From assembly GCF_036625195.1 (NCBI RefSeq), contig NZ_JAZKUG010000001.1, positions 3,038,001 to 3,102,000 of the forward strand: a stretch of DNA of 64,000 nt. Direction: 5' to 3'. Shown piece by piece: positions 10,838 to 19,785 of the stretch (positions within the stretch are counted from its first letter, which is position 1; every line of letters starts with the position of its first letter). The translations under genes and the position numbers were made by a program. Under the pieces are notes generated by a model. It did not search any database. It was not told the origin of the DNA and saw only the letters and a program-made list of their open reading frames with translations. The stretch is from Accumulibacter sp. GTDB taxonomy: Bacteria; Pseudomonadota; Gammaproteobacteria; Burkholderiales; Rhodocyclaceae.

Positions 10838-11967
10838 CCGCGAGAACGGCTACCATCAAGGACTTCGCTATCGGCATCTTCGATGGGCCGCATGCCACGC
10901 CTCGGCCATCAGAAGAGGGCCCAGTTTTTCTGGGCATCAAGAACGTCACTCGTGAAGGTCGGCTCGACCTCTCTGAGATACGCCACGTATCGCCACAACA
11001 GTTCCCCCAGTGGACTCGGCGCGTCACGCCGCAAGAGGACGACATAGTGTTTTCTTACGAGGCAACGCTGCACCTCTACGCCCGCATCCCAAACGGCTTT
11101 GAGGGCTGTCTCGGGCGACGTATGGCACTCGTCAGACCGGACCGCGACAAGGTCCATCCCGCGTTCCTTCTGTATTACTTTCTCTCACCCGCGTGGCGAT
11201 CCAAGATGGATGCCCTCACCATCACCGGTGCTACGGTCAATCGAATCCCGCTCACCAGTTTTCCCGACACTCCCGTCACCTTTCCCAGTTTGCCCCAACA
11301 GGTGGCTGTCGCCGAGGTGCTCTCCGCCTACGACGACCTGATCGACAACAACCGGAAGCGTATCGCGTTGTTGGAAGAAGCGGCGCGGTTGCTCTACCGC
11401 GAGTGGTTCGTCCACCTCCGCTTTCCCGGCCACGAGCACGTCAAGATCGTTGACGGTGTGCCAGCTGGGTGGGAGAGACGGGCGATCGGAACCGTCCTTC
11501 AACTGCGATATGGGAAGGCGCTCAAGGAAACTGATCGCGTCGACGGCTCATTCCCCGTCTATGGGTCAAGCGGTATCATCGGGAACCACAAGTGTGCACT
11601 GGTTGAGGGCCCCGCCATCGTCGTTGGTCGCAAGGGAAATGTCGGCAGCGTGTACTGGTCGCCTACCGATTTCTGGCCTATTGATACCGTCTACTTCGTC
11701 GCCAAAGAGCAGGCCGACTACTGGCTCTACCGGACGCTGCCATACGTGGGCTTCCAGAACACGGATGCGGGCGTACCAGGGCTCAACCGAGAGTTTGCCT
11801 ACAGTCGCAAAATCCTCTTGCCAGTTGAGAGACTCCGGCGTCGTTTCGACGAGGCCGTCGAACCAGTATTTGCGCAGGTGACAACATTGGAGAACTTCAA
11901 TCGCAAACTCGCGGAAGCGAGAGACCTTCTCTTGCCACGCCTGATGAGCGGTGAGATCACAGTCTAA
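10834..11967 (+). CDS. hsdS: Type I restriction specificity subunit HsdS
   Basis: DNA sequence-recognition subunit, 377 residues. Two target-recognition domains are seen at about 1-150 and 215-340, each followed by the conserved helical spacer. The first spacer is around LPQQVAVAEVLSAYDDLIDN and LLEEAARLLYREWFVHLRFP; the second ends in LLLPRLMSGEI. The DNA is visibly richer in A and T than hsdM and hsdR, as is usual for horizontally exchanged specificity genes. The start overlaps the hsdM stop by 4 bases. Confidence 0.92.
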   Translation: MTARTATIKDFAIGIFDGPHATPRPSEEGPVFLGIKNVTREGRLDLSEIRHVSPQQFPQWTRRVTPQEDDIVFSYEATLHLYARIPNGFEGCLGRRMALVRPDRDKVHPAFLLYYFLSPAWRSKMDALTITGATVNRIPLTSFPDTPVTFPSLPQQVAVAEVLSAYDDLIDNNRKRIALLEEAARLLYREWFVHLRFPGHEHVKIVDGVPAGWERRAIGTVLQLRYGKALKETDRVDGSFPVYGSSGIIGNHKCALVEGPAIVVGRKGNVGSVYWSPTDFWPIDTVYFVAKEQADYWLYRTLPYVGFQNTDAGVPGLNREFAYSRKILLPVERLRRRFDEAVEPVFAQVTTLENFNRKLAEARDLLLPRLMSGEITV

Positions 11968-12004
11968 TGGACGAGCAGGGAGTCAGCAGGCGAGAAAGCA
12001 CGCG

Positions 12005-15000
12005 ATGGCGATAACCTCCATCAACAGCGAAGACCGGCTGGTGCAGAAGACCTTTGCCGATCACCTGCAGAATGTGCTCGGCTGGGAAAGCGTCTACGCC
12101 TGGAAGGCAGAGACCTTCGGTCCGGGTGGCACCCTGGGCCGCACGGACAGCAGGGAGGCCGTGCTGTCCCGCGACCTGCGCGCCGCGCTGCTGCGCCTCA
12201 ATCCCGGGCTGCCGGATGCGGCGATCGATGACGCGCTGCGCCAGCTCACGGCGTACGACGTGAGCCGCTCGACGGTGCAGCACAACCGCGACTTCCATCG
12301 CCTGCTGCGCGGCGGTGTGCCGGTGGCGTACCGCGATGCCGCAGCCCATCGCAAGACGGCCCGGGCACGCGTCATCGACTTCGCCAACGCGCCCGGCGCC
12401 AACCGCTTTCTCGCCGTTCGCGAGCTCGTGTTGACCGGCGTGCGCACGCCGAACTACAACCGCCGCGCCGACCTCGTGTGCTTCGTCAATGGTCTGCCGC
12501 TGGTCTTCATCGAGCTGAAGGCCGTCTACCGCAACATCCGCGCCGGCTTCGACGGCAACCTGCGCGACTACCTGGACGAGAACGTCATCGCCCATGCCTT
12601 CCACCACAACGCCTTCCTGATCGTCGCCAACGGCGACCACGCGCGTTATGGCTCGATCACCAGCCAGTGGGAGCACTTCCACGAATGGAAGCGGCTGGAC
12701 GAGAAGGACCCGGGCCGCGTCGCCGCCGAGGTCCTGCTCAACGGCATGCTGGCGCACGACCGCTTGCTCGACATCGTCGAGAACTTCATCCTGTTCGACG
12801 AGAGCAAGCCGGGAGCGACGCGCAAGGTCGTCGCCCGCAACCACCAGGTTCTGGGCGTCAACCAGGCGGTCGCTTCGGTCGCGCGGCAGGAGGAGCTGAA
12901 GCAGCGATTCCCGCCTGGGGAGCGGCTGCGGCACCGGGTGGTCGAACTGCCACTCGAGCGCCGCGAGCACTCGCGCTCGCGGGAGCGCAGCAAGGCTGCC
13001 CGAACGGAGTTGAAGGCGGCTGAGGCGATGCCGCCTTCCTACCTTCCGCAGGGTCCGGTGAAAATCATCGAGCGCGCCCATCCGGACCTCGGGCGGCTCG
13101 GCGTGTTCTGGCACACGCAGGGCAGCGGCAAGTCCTATTCGATGGCGTTCTTCGCCGAAAAGGTGCGGCGCAAGCTGCCGGGAAACTTCACATTCCTGCT
13201 GATGACCGACCGTGAGGATCTGGATGACCAGATCTACGGCACCTTCGTCGGCTGCGGCATCGCCGACCACAGGACCCCGCGTGCGGCGTCAGGCGCTGAT
13301 TTGGAGCGGCTGCTCCAGGAGAACCACCCCTACGTCTTCAGCCTGATGCACAAGTTCAACCAGGACGTGCCGCCGGACGAGCCCTACAGCGAGCGCGACG
13401 ACATCATCGTCATCTCCGACGAGGCGCACCGCACGCAGGCCGGGCGCTTCGCGCGCCACATGCGGCTGGCGCTGCCGAACGCCGCCTTCATCGGCTTCAC
13501 CGGCACACCGCTGTTCAAGCAGGACGAGATCACCCGGCGCATCTTCGGCAACTACGTCTCGCGCTACGACTTCAAGCGATCTGAGGAGGATGGCGCGACG
13601 GTGAAGCTGGTCTACGAGAACCGCGGCGAGAAGTTGGGTGTCGCCAGGACGGACCTGAACGAGCGCATCGCGCGCAAGATCGACGAGGCCGAACTCGACC
13701 CGGATCAAGCCGCCTTGCTCGAGAAGCTGCTCGGCAAGGACTACGAGGTGATCACCGCCGACGCGCGGCTCGACCAGATCGCCGCCGACTTCGTCGAGCA
13801 CTGCAGCACGCGCTGGGAGTCTGGCAAGACGCTGTTCGTCTGCATCGACAAGATCACCTGCGCCCGCATGTACCAGCGCATCATGCCGCTGTGGCGGGCG
13901 CGGGCGGCGGCCGTCAGGGCGGCGGCGCAGGCGGCCGCGCAGGCCGGGCGAAGGAGCGAAGCCGCCAGGCTGGCGGCGCAGGCGCAATGGCTCGACGAAA
14001 CGATCGTCGAGATCATCATCAGCGAGGCGCAGAACGAAGTCGCCGACTTCAGGAAGTGGGACTTCGACATCATCCCGCATCGCGCCCTGATGAAGCAGGG
14101 CTTCGATCGGCCCAGCGGCGAGCGGCTCGCTGTCGAGAAGGCGTTCAAGGACCCCGCGCACCGCTTCCGCGTCGCCATCGTCTGCGCCATGTGGTTGACG
14201 GGCTTCGATGTCGAGAGCCTGTCCACGCTGTACATCGACAAGCCGATGCAGGCGCACACACTGATGCAGGCGATCGCGCGCGCCAACCGGGTCTACCCCG
14301 GCAAGGACTTCGGCCTGATCGTCGACTACAACGGCATGTTGAGGAGCCTGCGCGAAGCGCTCGCGCAGTACGCGCTGGGCGACGAGGGCGACGGGGACGA
14401 AGACGGCGAAGACCTCATCGCCCCGGTCGAGGAGCGTGTGCAGGCGCTTCTCGAAGCGATCGTCGCGACCGAGGAGCACCTGCGCGGGCTCGGCTTCGAC
14501 CTGGCGACACTCATCGGCTGCACGGGCTTTGCGCGCATCGCGGGCATCCGGGATGCCGTCGACGCCGTCTATGCGACCGACGAGAGCAAGCGCCGCTTCG
14601 AGATCCTCGCGCGGCTGGTCTTCGTCCGCTTCCGCTCGCTGCTGATCGAGCCGACGGCCTGCCAGTACGCCGAGCGGCACGACCACATCGAAGCGATCTA
14701 CAAAAAGCTGAGCGAGCGACGCGACACCGCGGATGTGACCGAGCTGCTCAAGGAACTGCACCGCATCGTCAACGAGGCCATCCGGACGCAGGCGCCGGGG
14801 CAGGACCAGGCCGAAGGGCTGAGCTTCGACCTGAGCCAGATCGACCTCGAGAAGCTGCGCGCCGAGTTCGCCCGGAAGGTGAAGCGCAAGGCGACGGCCG
14901 TGCAGGACATCCGCAACCTCGTCGAGCAGAAGCTTGCCGAGATGCTGGCGCGCAATCCGTCGCGCAGGGACTACCAGCGCCAGTACGAGGAGATCGTTGC

Positions 15001-15418
15001 CGACTACAACAACGAGAAGGATCGAACGACGATCGAGGAGACCTTCCGCCGCCTGATCGAGCTGATCGACCGTCTCGACGAAGAGCAGAAGCGCGCCACC
15101 CGCGAAGGTCTGGCGGAGGACGAACTCGCCCTGTTCGACCTGCTCCTCAAGGACGGACTCGACCGGAGCGCGCGCGAGCGCGTCAAACAGGCCAGCCGCG
15201 AGCTGCTCGCCGCCGTCAAGGCGCGCCTCGCCGAGCTGGATCGCTTCTGGGAGAAGGAACAGACGAAAGCGGACGTCGAGGTCTTCATCCTCGATGAGAT
15301 CTTCGCCGGCCTGCCGACACCGCCGTTCACGCCAGCCGACAAGAAGCGGGCCGCGGCCAGCGTCTACGCGCATGTCTGGCAGCAGGCCGTCAACGGCAGC
15401 TTTGCGCAGGCTGCCTGA
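12005..15418 (+). CDS. hsdR: Type I restriction endonuclease HsdR
   Basis: Motor and nuclease subunit, 1137 residues. The N-terminal PD-(D/E)xK nuclease is seen as RADLVCF and FIELKA near residue 169. The helicase core has HTQGSGKSYS (Walker A, near 370), DREDLDDQI, SDEAHRTQ (DEAH box, near 472) and FTGTPLF. The C-terminal third is charged and coiled-coil-like, expected to bind the methylase. The ATG at 12005 is preferred over an in-frame ATG at 11951 because the latter lies inside hsdS and adds a glutamine/arginine-rich tail of no family character. With hsdM and hsdS the system looks complete. Confidence 0.93.
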   Translation: MAITSINSEDRLVQKTFADHLQNVLGWESVYAWKAETFGPGGTLGRTDSREAVLSRDLRAALLRLNPGLPDAAIDDALRQLTAYDVSRSTVQHNRDFHRLLRGGVPVAYRDAAAHRKTARARVIDFANAPGANRFLAVRELVLTGVRTPNYNRRADLVCFVNGLPLVFIELKAVYRNIRAGFDGNLRDYLDENVIAHAFHHNAFLIVANGDHARYGSITSQWEHFHEWKRLDEKDPGRVAAEVLLNGMLAHDRLLDIVENFILFDESKPGATRKVVARNHQVLGVNQAVASVARQEELKQRFPPGERLRHRVVELPLERREHSRSRERSKAARTELKAAEAMPPSYLPQGPVKIIERAHPDLGRLGVFWHTQGSGKSYSMAFFAEKVRRKLPGNFTFLLMTDREDLDDQIYGTFVGCGIADHRTPRAASGADLERLLQENHPYVFSLMHKFNQDVPPDEPYSERDDIIVISDEAHRTQAGRFARHMRLALPNAAFIGFTGTPLFKQDEITRRIFGNYVSRYDFKRSEEDGATVKLVYENRGEKLGVARTDLNERIARKIDEAELDPDQAALLEKLLGKDYEVITADARLDQIAADFVEHCSTRWESGKTLFVCIDKITCARMYQRIMPLWRARAAAVRAAAQAAAQAGRRSEAARLAAQAQWLDETIVEIIISEAQNEVADFRKWDFDIIPHRALMKQGFDRPSGERLAVEKAFKDPAHRFRVAIVCAMWLTGFDVESLSTLYIDKPMQAHTLMQAIARANRVYPGKDFGLIVDYNGMLRSLREALAQYALGDEGDGDEDGEDLIAPVEERVQALLEAIVATEEHLRGLGFDLATLIGCTGFARIAGIRDAVDAVYATDESKRRFEILARLVFVRFRSLLIEPTACQYAERHDHIEAIYKKLSERRDTADVTELLKELHRIVNEAIRTQAPGQDQAEGLSFDLSQIDLEKLRAEFARKVKRKATAVQDIRNLVEQKLAEMLARNPSRRDYQRQYEEIVADYNNEKDRTTIEETFRRLIELIDRLDEEQKRATREGLAEDELALFDLLLKDGLDRSARERVKQASRELLAAVKARLAELDRFWEKEQTKADVEVFILDEIFAGLPTPPFTPADKKRAAASVYAHVWQQAVNGSFAQAA

Positions 15419-15490
15419 TGGCATGGGGTCGGTGCTGCGACCGGGGAAGCTGGACCGTGAGCGTTCTTGAGGAGATTCTCGGTTGGTCGA

Positions 15491-16075
15491 CTAATCCAGG
15501 ACGACCAGTCCTGGCTTGGCCAGCTCATAAAGCTTGCTACGCATGCTTCGCCAGGCCTGCCTTTCGGTGAGCAAGAAAAAGACATCACCGTGGCTGATGT
15601 CCTCCTGTTTCGCAGTGTCATATACGCCAAAAGCCCGCCGCGCCACATCCGGTCCTTCGCGGAGGACCATCCGTAGATCCAGCGTCTTGAAGACTGTGTA
15701 GGCGACCGTCCTCCTCTTCTGCGCTGCGTGTTGGCTGTTTGACTGGGAGAGGTTTTCCGCCTTCCGCTGGTTGACCCGCTTCACTCGTTCAATGGCCAAA
15801 CTGAGCGCGCCATCAATGCTGATATGCGAGGTCCTGTTGATCGACAAGCCCCTCGCTTCAGCATCGCCGAAGGCAGTCGGCGTCAATTCGCCGTTCTGGA
15901 AGTGTATGGGTTGATCCAACGCACGGAACAACCCTTCCGAGTCGCCGATGGGTCCAGGCGAGTGCTCGCTGACGCTTAGCTTTTCCAGGGCCAGTTGCTG
16001 CGCCATTGGCAATGCCTTGAGCGATCTGGCGCGAGCATCAGCGGTTTCGGCAGTCCCAAAAAAATCGTCCAACAT
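15491..16075 (-). CDS. Hypothetical protein, third gene of TIGR04255-type cassette
   Basis: Unrecognised cytoplasmic protein of 194 residues. It has a patterned core (LFRALDQPIHF, then LTPTAFGDAEARGLSINR) that looks like a compact conserved fold and not random translation. No catalytic motif is recognised. It follows the 199-residue gene by 18 bases on the same strand and runs convergently toward hsdR. Base composition is less GC-rich than the core genes, suggesting the cassette was acquired. Confidence 0.6.
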   Translation of the reverse strand: MLDDFFGTAETADARARSLKALPMAQQLALEKLSVSEHSPGPIGDSEGLFRALDQPIHFQNGELTPTAFGDAEARGLSINRTSHISIDGALSLAIERVKRVNQRKAENLSQSNSQHAAQKRRTVAYTVFKTLDLRMVLREGPDVARRAFGVYDTAKQEDISHGDVFFLLTERQAWRSMRSKLYELAKPGLVVLD

Positions 16076-16093
16076 CGCGACGTGACAGTCGAC

Positions 16094-16693
16094 TCACGCA
16101 GCAATGGCGAGCCAATGCGGCGCAAGAATACCCATGAGCCGTTGCTGATCAGGCAACTGACCGAATTGTGGCGCAAGGTTCTCGAAGAAAAACTCCTCGC
16201 CAGCTGTGCTGCGCGCAAACAATGAACCGACACCGTTGGCGTCGAAACTGATGTCGGCATACCCGGTGGGCAGGCTCCAGTAGAATTCCATGTCACCGCC
16301 CTCGGTCAGCATGGGCGTAGGCAGAGGAATACCACGGGGAATGGACTCCAGGAATGTCCTGGCTGCAGCCACCGCCGAGGCGCTGGGCGCGACGCTTCCT
16401 TCACCGTTCCAACCGTCAGGCAAGTCGGCAAATTGCGCAATCAAACGATGCAAGATTTCTTGTTTGCCTTGCGCCGGGGGCGGTGTTGGCAAGAGGAGGC
16501 GTATTTCTGTTGCGGTTGGCGCACGCTCGACTCGGACATGTTCAGTGTCACTTCGGTTGATCGACGGTGTGCGCTCATAATTCTCGGCGTAACGTTCGTA
16601 CTCAGGCCGCGCCGTGGCCAAACGGAAAGCCATGGCCGGTAGCACGAGAACAGTGCTGATCGGATCAAGCAACACGAATGCCTCCTTGATCAA
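16094..16693 (-). CDS. Hypothetical protein, second gene of TIGR04255-type cassette
   Basis: Unrecognised protein of 199 residues. The first part (about 1-80) is variable in character; the second half has a conserved-looking block (LPDGWNGEGSVAPSASAVAA, then MEFYWSLPTGYADISFD) of a kind I have seen in small proteins beside TIGR04255-family genes, which is a recollection and not a search result. The start codon overlaps the stop of the 276-residue gene by 4 bases (16690-16693), so the two are co-translated and probably act together. Confidence 0.6.
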   Translation of the reverse strand: MIKEAFVLLDPISTVLVLPAMAFRLATARPEYERYAENYERTPSINRSDTEHVRVERAPTATEIRLLLPTPPPAQGKQEILHRLIAQFADLPDGWNGEGSVAPSASAVAAARTFLESIPRGIPLPTPMLTEGGDMEFYWSLPTGYADISFDANGVGSLFARSTAGEEFFFENLAPQFGQLPDQQRLMGILAPHWLAIAA

Positions 16694-17520
16694 TCTACGA
16701 TCATGTTGATACTGCGCAAGACCTCGTCGCTGAAGATCTCTGCCAATATCCTCTTGTTATCGGTATGAAACTGGCCCAGAAGCGACAAGATATGATCCTT
16801 TTCGGAAAGAGGCTCTCTGACCCAGATTGGCTCGGCAAGACTGGCGCGGTGTGCGACGAGGGCTTGCACCGAATGTACGCCGTCAACCACCGCTCGGCTG
16901 ACGTTAACGTTGTCCAGCTGTTGAAACCGGCATGGTTCCCACTTGTCAGCGAAATACCCGTGATGCGAGTGCCACAGGTCGTGTAGGCCAAATACGTGAT
17001 CCGGTAGCCACTTCGTCCCTGGCTTGAACACCTCGGTCATGATCAATTCTTCAGGAGGGGCCTTCCAGAGAAAAACATCATTGAATTGCAGGGTCAAATG
17101 CCTGATCGGTGCGTGCTGTCCGATCCGGGGGAGCAGAACGTTCAAGTACTCTCGGATGTCGCGCACGGCATCTGCCCAGCGGGTGTAGTCGTTGATCTGG
17201 ATGATGCAGTTCTCGCGTGCCACCACGACGCTTCTCTGCTCATCGCCGCCCGACGTCGATCGGCTGGCTTTGAACCCGCCGAACGCTGAAGATGTGTGAG
17301 AGCTTGGTTGACCAGCACTCATCTTGAGCTCCAGCACGTTCAGTTGCTCGTGGTGCGTGAGACCGAGTTGGGTCAACCGAGGCGTGGACTCCTTCTCCAT
17401 GTTCTGCAGGTTGTCGGAAGAAAGAGGCTTGGAACCTCCAAGATCCGCCCACTCAGCGACGACGACCGCGCTTTGGATGGCATGATCACCTGCAAAAGGA
17501 TAGAGGCGCTCAACGCTCAT
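16690..17520 (-). CDS. TIGR04255-family-like protein
   Basis: Protein of 276 residues with the layout of the sporadically distributed TIGR04255 family: an N-terminal strand-rich part (about 1-80), a central IQINDYTRWADAVRDIREYL block and a C-terminal LGQFHTDNKRILAEIF segment. The molecular function of the family is not known to me; its patchy distribution and placement in accessory islands suggest defence or conflict. It heads a three-gene overlapping unit and lies 21 bases after a HEPN-like gene on the same strand. Confidence 0.6.
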   Translation of the reverse strand: MSVERLYPFAGDHAIQSAVVVAEWADLGGSKPLSSDNLQNMEKESTPRLTQLGLTHHEQLNVLELKMSAGQPSSHTSSAFGGFKASRSTSGGDEQRSVVVARENCIIQINDYTRWADAVRDIREYLNVLLPRIGQHAPIRHLTLQFNDVFLWKAPPEELIMTEVFKPGTKWLPDHVFGLHDLWHSHHGYFADKWEPCRFQQLDNVNVSRAVVDGVHSVQALVAHRASLAEPIWVREPLSEKDHILSLLGQFHTDNKRILAEIFSDEVLRSINMIVD

Positions 17521-17541
17521 GTGAGTTGACGAAGGGGAAAG

Positions 17542-17847
17542 TTAGGCGACGAGGCAGTATAGGTGCGCCAATCGAGCGCCGTCAACGAACGGGCTGACTC
17601 TGGAACGAGTGTTGGTCGGCTTCTGACGACCGAGGGTGCCGATCAGTCCGCTATGAGTACGGGCGACATCCGGTTCGACCCGAACACCGGAGGCCAACAA
17701 TGCAGCGCGGGCAGCAGCGAACATGGCGTAGTCGGCCCGATTGGCCGCACCATGCACATCTCCCCTCGCAAGCAACGCATGGGCCGACAAGCATGCCGTG
17801 TCCGCTTTCAGCATCCAGGCGGCGGGCGCCAATGATCGCTTGCTCAC
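17542..17847 (-). CDS. HEPN-domain protein, C-terminus probably lost
   Basis: Partner of the adjacent nucleotidyltransferase. The sequence LSAHALLARGDVHGAANRAD followed by YAMFAAARAALLASG and THSGLIG is typical of HEPN-domain proteins. A GTG start at 17847 is chosen because it makes a classic GTGA overlap with the nucleotidyltransferase stop. At 101 residues it is shorter than the usual 125-135; after THSGLIGTLGR the expected helical end is replaced by a sequence with no family character, so a frameshift near 17610 is likely. In MNT-HEPN pairs HEPN is the toxin RNase and the nucleotidyltransferase modifies it. Confidence 0.6.
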   Translation of the reverse strand: MSKRSLAPAAWMLKADTACLSAHALLARGDVHGAANRADYAMFAAARAALLASGVRVEPDVARTHSGLIGTLGRQKPTNTRSRVSPFVDGARLAHLYCLVA

Positions 17848-18182
17848 AGGCGAACACCCTCGCGTCCGATGCTGTGGAGCAGCGCCGGATTCGGGTAGTC
17901 TTCCGGGTGCTCCCATTCGTCAAGCCACACCGGCAGCGGGGAGACGAGGATGCGCGTTTCCAGCAGCACATCGAAGGCCACGTCGGCCATCGCCAGCTTG
18001 GTGCTCAGGAAGCGCCCCTGTTGGCCGCGCAAGAGCACGGCCACGTCGGCATCGCTTTCCGGTCGATGGGTCCCTCGCGCACGGCTGCCGTAGATGATCG
18101 CGCCCGCGATGTCGTAACGGTCGGCGATCAGCGAAAGGAATCGGCGGACGGCTCCTTCAGTCTCGCGGTCGATATCGGACAC
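17844..18182 (-). CDS. MNT-type nucleotidyltransferase antitoxin
   Basis: Minimal nucleotidyltransferase of 112 residues. The family motif is intact: GSRARGTHRPESDADVAVLL gives GS, then DxD nine residues further, as needed for metal and nucleotide binding. Such proteins act as antitoxins that add AMP to HEPN toxins (type VII systems such as MntA/HepT). It is the first gene of a minus-strand series of five. The intact motif contrasts with the apparently damaged HEPN partner. Confidence 0.85.
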   Translation of the reverse strand: MSDIDRETEGAVRRFLSLIADRYDIAGAIIYGSRARGTHRPESDADVAVLLRGQQGRFLSTKLAMADVAFDVLLETRILVSPLPVWLDEWEHPEDYPNPALLHSIGREGVRL

Positions 18183-18370
18183 CGTATCCCCCTGTTCGTT
18201 GTCGCTCTCGAAATGGCGATGGAAGTCGCCGAGTCGGCCGTGAAATCATCGCAGGACCTTCACTTGCTCATCTCTTCCTGTTTGATCTTAGCCGCGTGTC
18301 GAGCCGGTGTCCATCGCTGCTGCCGGCGTTTCCGTCGTGCGATAGCCGCTGCGGCAAGCGGGTTCTGGCC

Positions 18371-18425
18371 GTGAAAGTGGCGTCAGCGGCTGACCAATCC
18401 CCCTCGCCCGCTCGGGGGTGAGCAG
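18371..18425 (-). repeat. Dispersed palindromic repeat, copy A (partial)
   Basis: Read on the minus strand this contains CGGGCGAGGGGATTGGTCAG followed by CCGCTGACGCCACTTTCAC. It matches the right half of copy C at about four bases in five, including the terminal ACTTTC. It is the most diverged of four copies. Confidence 0.65.
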
Positions 18426-18673
18426 AAGGAACACTGGCGGCAGGCCCCGCAGCGGGCGTGCAGGGCGCGGCGGCTGGCGCACAAGCGCTGCAACCTCGCC
18501 TGCGCACGCCGCAGGCTTGCGGGCGAGGAACAAAGCCGGCGCCTTGAAGTTCGCCAGCCGGCGCACAAGCTTTCGTGGCTCGCGCGCCGGCCCCGGCGCC
18601 GCATGCGCCAGCAGAAAAGCCTTGCACCGCAAGGCGCGCAGGCCTGCGCGCATGCCGCCGAACGGGAATCGCA

Positions 18674-18781
18674 AGCGCCGGACGCTTGCGGCGAGGCCGC
18701 GGAGGCTTGCGGCGAAGCCCTGTAAGCTTGCGGGCAAGCCGCACCGGCTTGCGGGCGGGGCGCCGAAGCTCGCGCGCGCCG
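18674..18781 (+). repeat. Five 21-bp degenerate tandem repeats
   Basis: The core GCTTGCGG or a variant begins at 18684, 18705, 18726, 18747 and 18768, exactly 21 bases apart. Flanks follow a loose CCGCNNNG-core-CGAAG pattern. The 21-base period would keep a reading frame (seven codons, of the type RxLAxxP), but neither strand gives a believable protein. Similar GCTTGCGGG words occur singly around 18500-18530. Confidence 0.7.
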
Positions 18782-19023
18782 CCGCGAGACGGAGCCAGCC
18801 AGTGGCGCGTGCGCGCGCTCGCGGCGGCGAGGCAGGCAGAGTGGTTGCCAAGTGGCCGCAGTGTGTGTCGACTTCGTCGTCGGAGCAGACCGGGCAGCGC
18901 CTGACGCGGTGGCGACAACGCCCTGATGCCGATTCCATCCCGCTGTCGGCGAGCGCCACGACGCGGTGGACCAGGGCAAAGCGGTGGACGATCGCGCGCT
19001 TGCCATCGCGAGTCGGCTCATCC

Positions 19024-19083
19024 CAGACCCTTCTCCCGCGTGCGGGAGAAGGGAGATTCGCGGGTCGCGGATGCGACTTTCAC
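19024..19083 (+). repeat. Dispersed palindromic repeat, copy B
   Basis: A hairpin-forming CCTTCTCCCGCGTGCGGGAG palindrome followed by AAGGGAGATTCGCGGGTCGC and GGATGCGACTTTCAC. It is almost identical to copy D on the other strand at 27 kb. It ends 37 bases before the FitA-like antitoxin start, so it may carry or insulate that promoter. Confidence 0.8.
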
Positions 19084-19120
19084 ATTAGAATGCAGTCATT
19101 TCGATGTCACCGCAAAAGCG

Positions 19121-19384
19121 ATGCCGAACCTCACCTTGCGCGATGTGCCTGCCGATCTGCACCTGTGGTTGAAGCAACAGGCGGAGGCCCACCGCCGTTC
19201 GCTCAATCAGGAGGTCATCCTGCAACTCGACGCGTTGCGGGGCCTTCCTGCCAGCCGCTCTGACGCCGATCTGCGGCTGGCTCGTATGCGCGCGATTGCC
19301 GCGCGCGCGGCTCGTCTGCCCGTCCTCGACGAACGCCCCGAGGCTGAGATCCTCGGGCTTGATGCGGACGGATTGCCGCGCTGA
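19121..19384 (+). CDS. FitA/VapB-type ribbon-helix-helix antitoxin
   Basis: Antitoxin of 87 residues. The N-terminus (MPNLTLRDVPADLHLWLKQQ, then AEAHRRSLNQEVI) is the ribbon-helix-helix DNA-binding domain of FitA/Arc-type antitoxins; the acidic/arginine tail would bind the PIN toxin. The ATG at 19121 is chosen because the fold begins there. The PIN toxin gene starts two bases after the stop. Such pairs normally repress their own promoter. Confidence 0.88.
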   Translation: MPNLTLRDVPADLHLWLKQQAEAHRRSLNQEVILQLDALRGLPASRSDADLRLARMRAIAARAARLPVLDERPEAEILGLDADGLPR

Positions 19385-19386
19385 CG

Positions 19387-19785
19387 ATGGTCGTCGACAG
19401 CTCGGCATTGGTCGCCATCCTGCTGGGTGAGCCGGAATGCGACGCGTTGGCTCTCGCGCTCGCCGGAGCAGAAATGCCGGTGATCTGCACACCCAACTGG
19501 CTGGAGGCGATGATGGTGATCTCAGCCCGGCTCGGCAGCCCGGGGGTGCAGGCCTTGGGCGAACTGCTGGACGCCGCCGAAGTGCAGATCGAACCCGCTG
19601 ACGCGGACTTGGTGCAAACAGCCTTCGACGCCTGGCAACGTTTCGGCAAAGGCCGCCATCCGGCCGGCTTGACCTTCGGCGATTGTTTTGCCTACGCCTT
19701 GACCAGCCGCCGCGGTGATGTACTGCTTTGCAAGGGCCGTGATTTTTCGCAAACCGACATCAGGCGCGCTCCTGATCAGCCATGA
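19387..19785 (+). CDS. FitB/VapC-type PIN-domain toxin ribonuclease
   Basis: PIN-domain protein of 132 residues, expected to be an Mg-dependent ribonuclease toxin. The acidic residues of the active site are in the right places: MVVDSSALVAILLGE (first Asp), NWLEAMMV (Glu), LTFGDCFAYALT (Asp) and LLCKGRDFSQTDI (last Asp). The length is typical. It is paired with the upstream antitoxin and the pair looks intact. Confidence 0.9.
   Translation: MVVDSSALVAILLGEPECDALALALAGAEMPVICTPNWLEAMMVISARLGSPGVQALGELLDAAEVQIEPADADLVQTAFDAWQRFGKGRHPAGLTFGDCFAYALTSRRGDVLLCKGRDFSQTDIRRAPDQP

Larger units (their letters stand above)
18183..19120. other. Repeat-rich region without a convincing gene
   Basis: About 940 bases in which all long open frames, on both strands, translate to alanine/arginine/proline-rich sequence without family character. 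The stretch contains a 21-bp degenerate tandem repeat (18674-18781), many GC-rich palindromes built on GCTTGCGG or its variants, and two copies of a dispersed repeat (18371-18425 and 19024-19083). It probably marks a junction between two acquired segments. A small RNA cannot be excluded. Confidence 0.5.

Noticed and set aside
13289..15424. 711-codon minus-strand frame opposite hsdR
   Set aside because: Antisense to helicase motifs; no ribosome site or recognisable domain.
18268..19263. Several overlapping long frames on both strands
   Set aside because: All are low-complexity alanine/arginine/proline sequences over repeats, without ribosome sites or family features.
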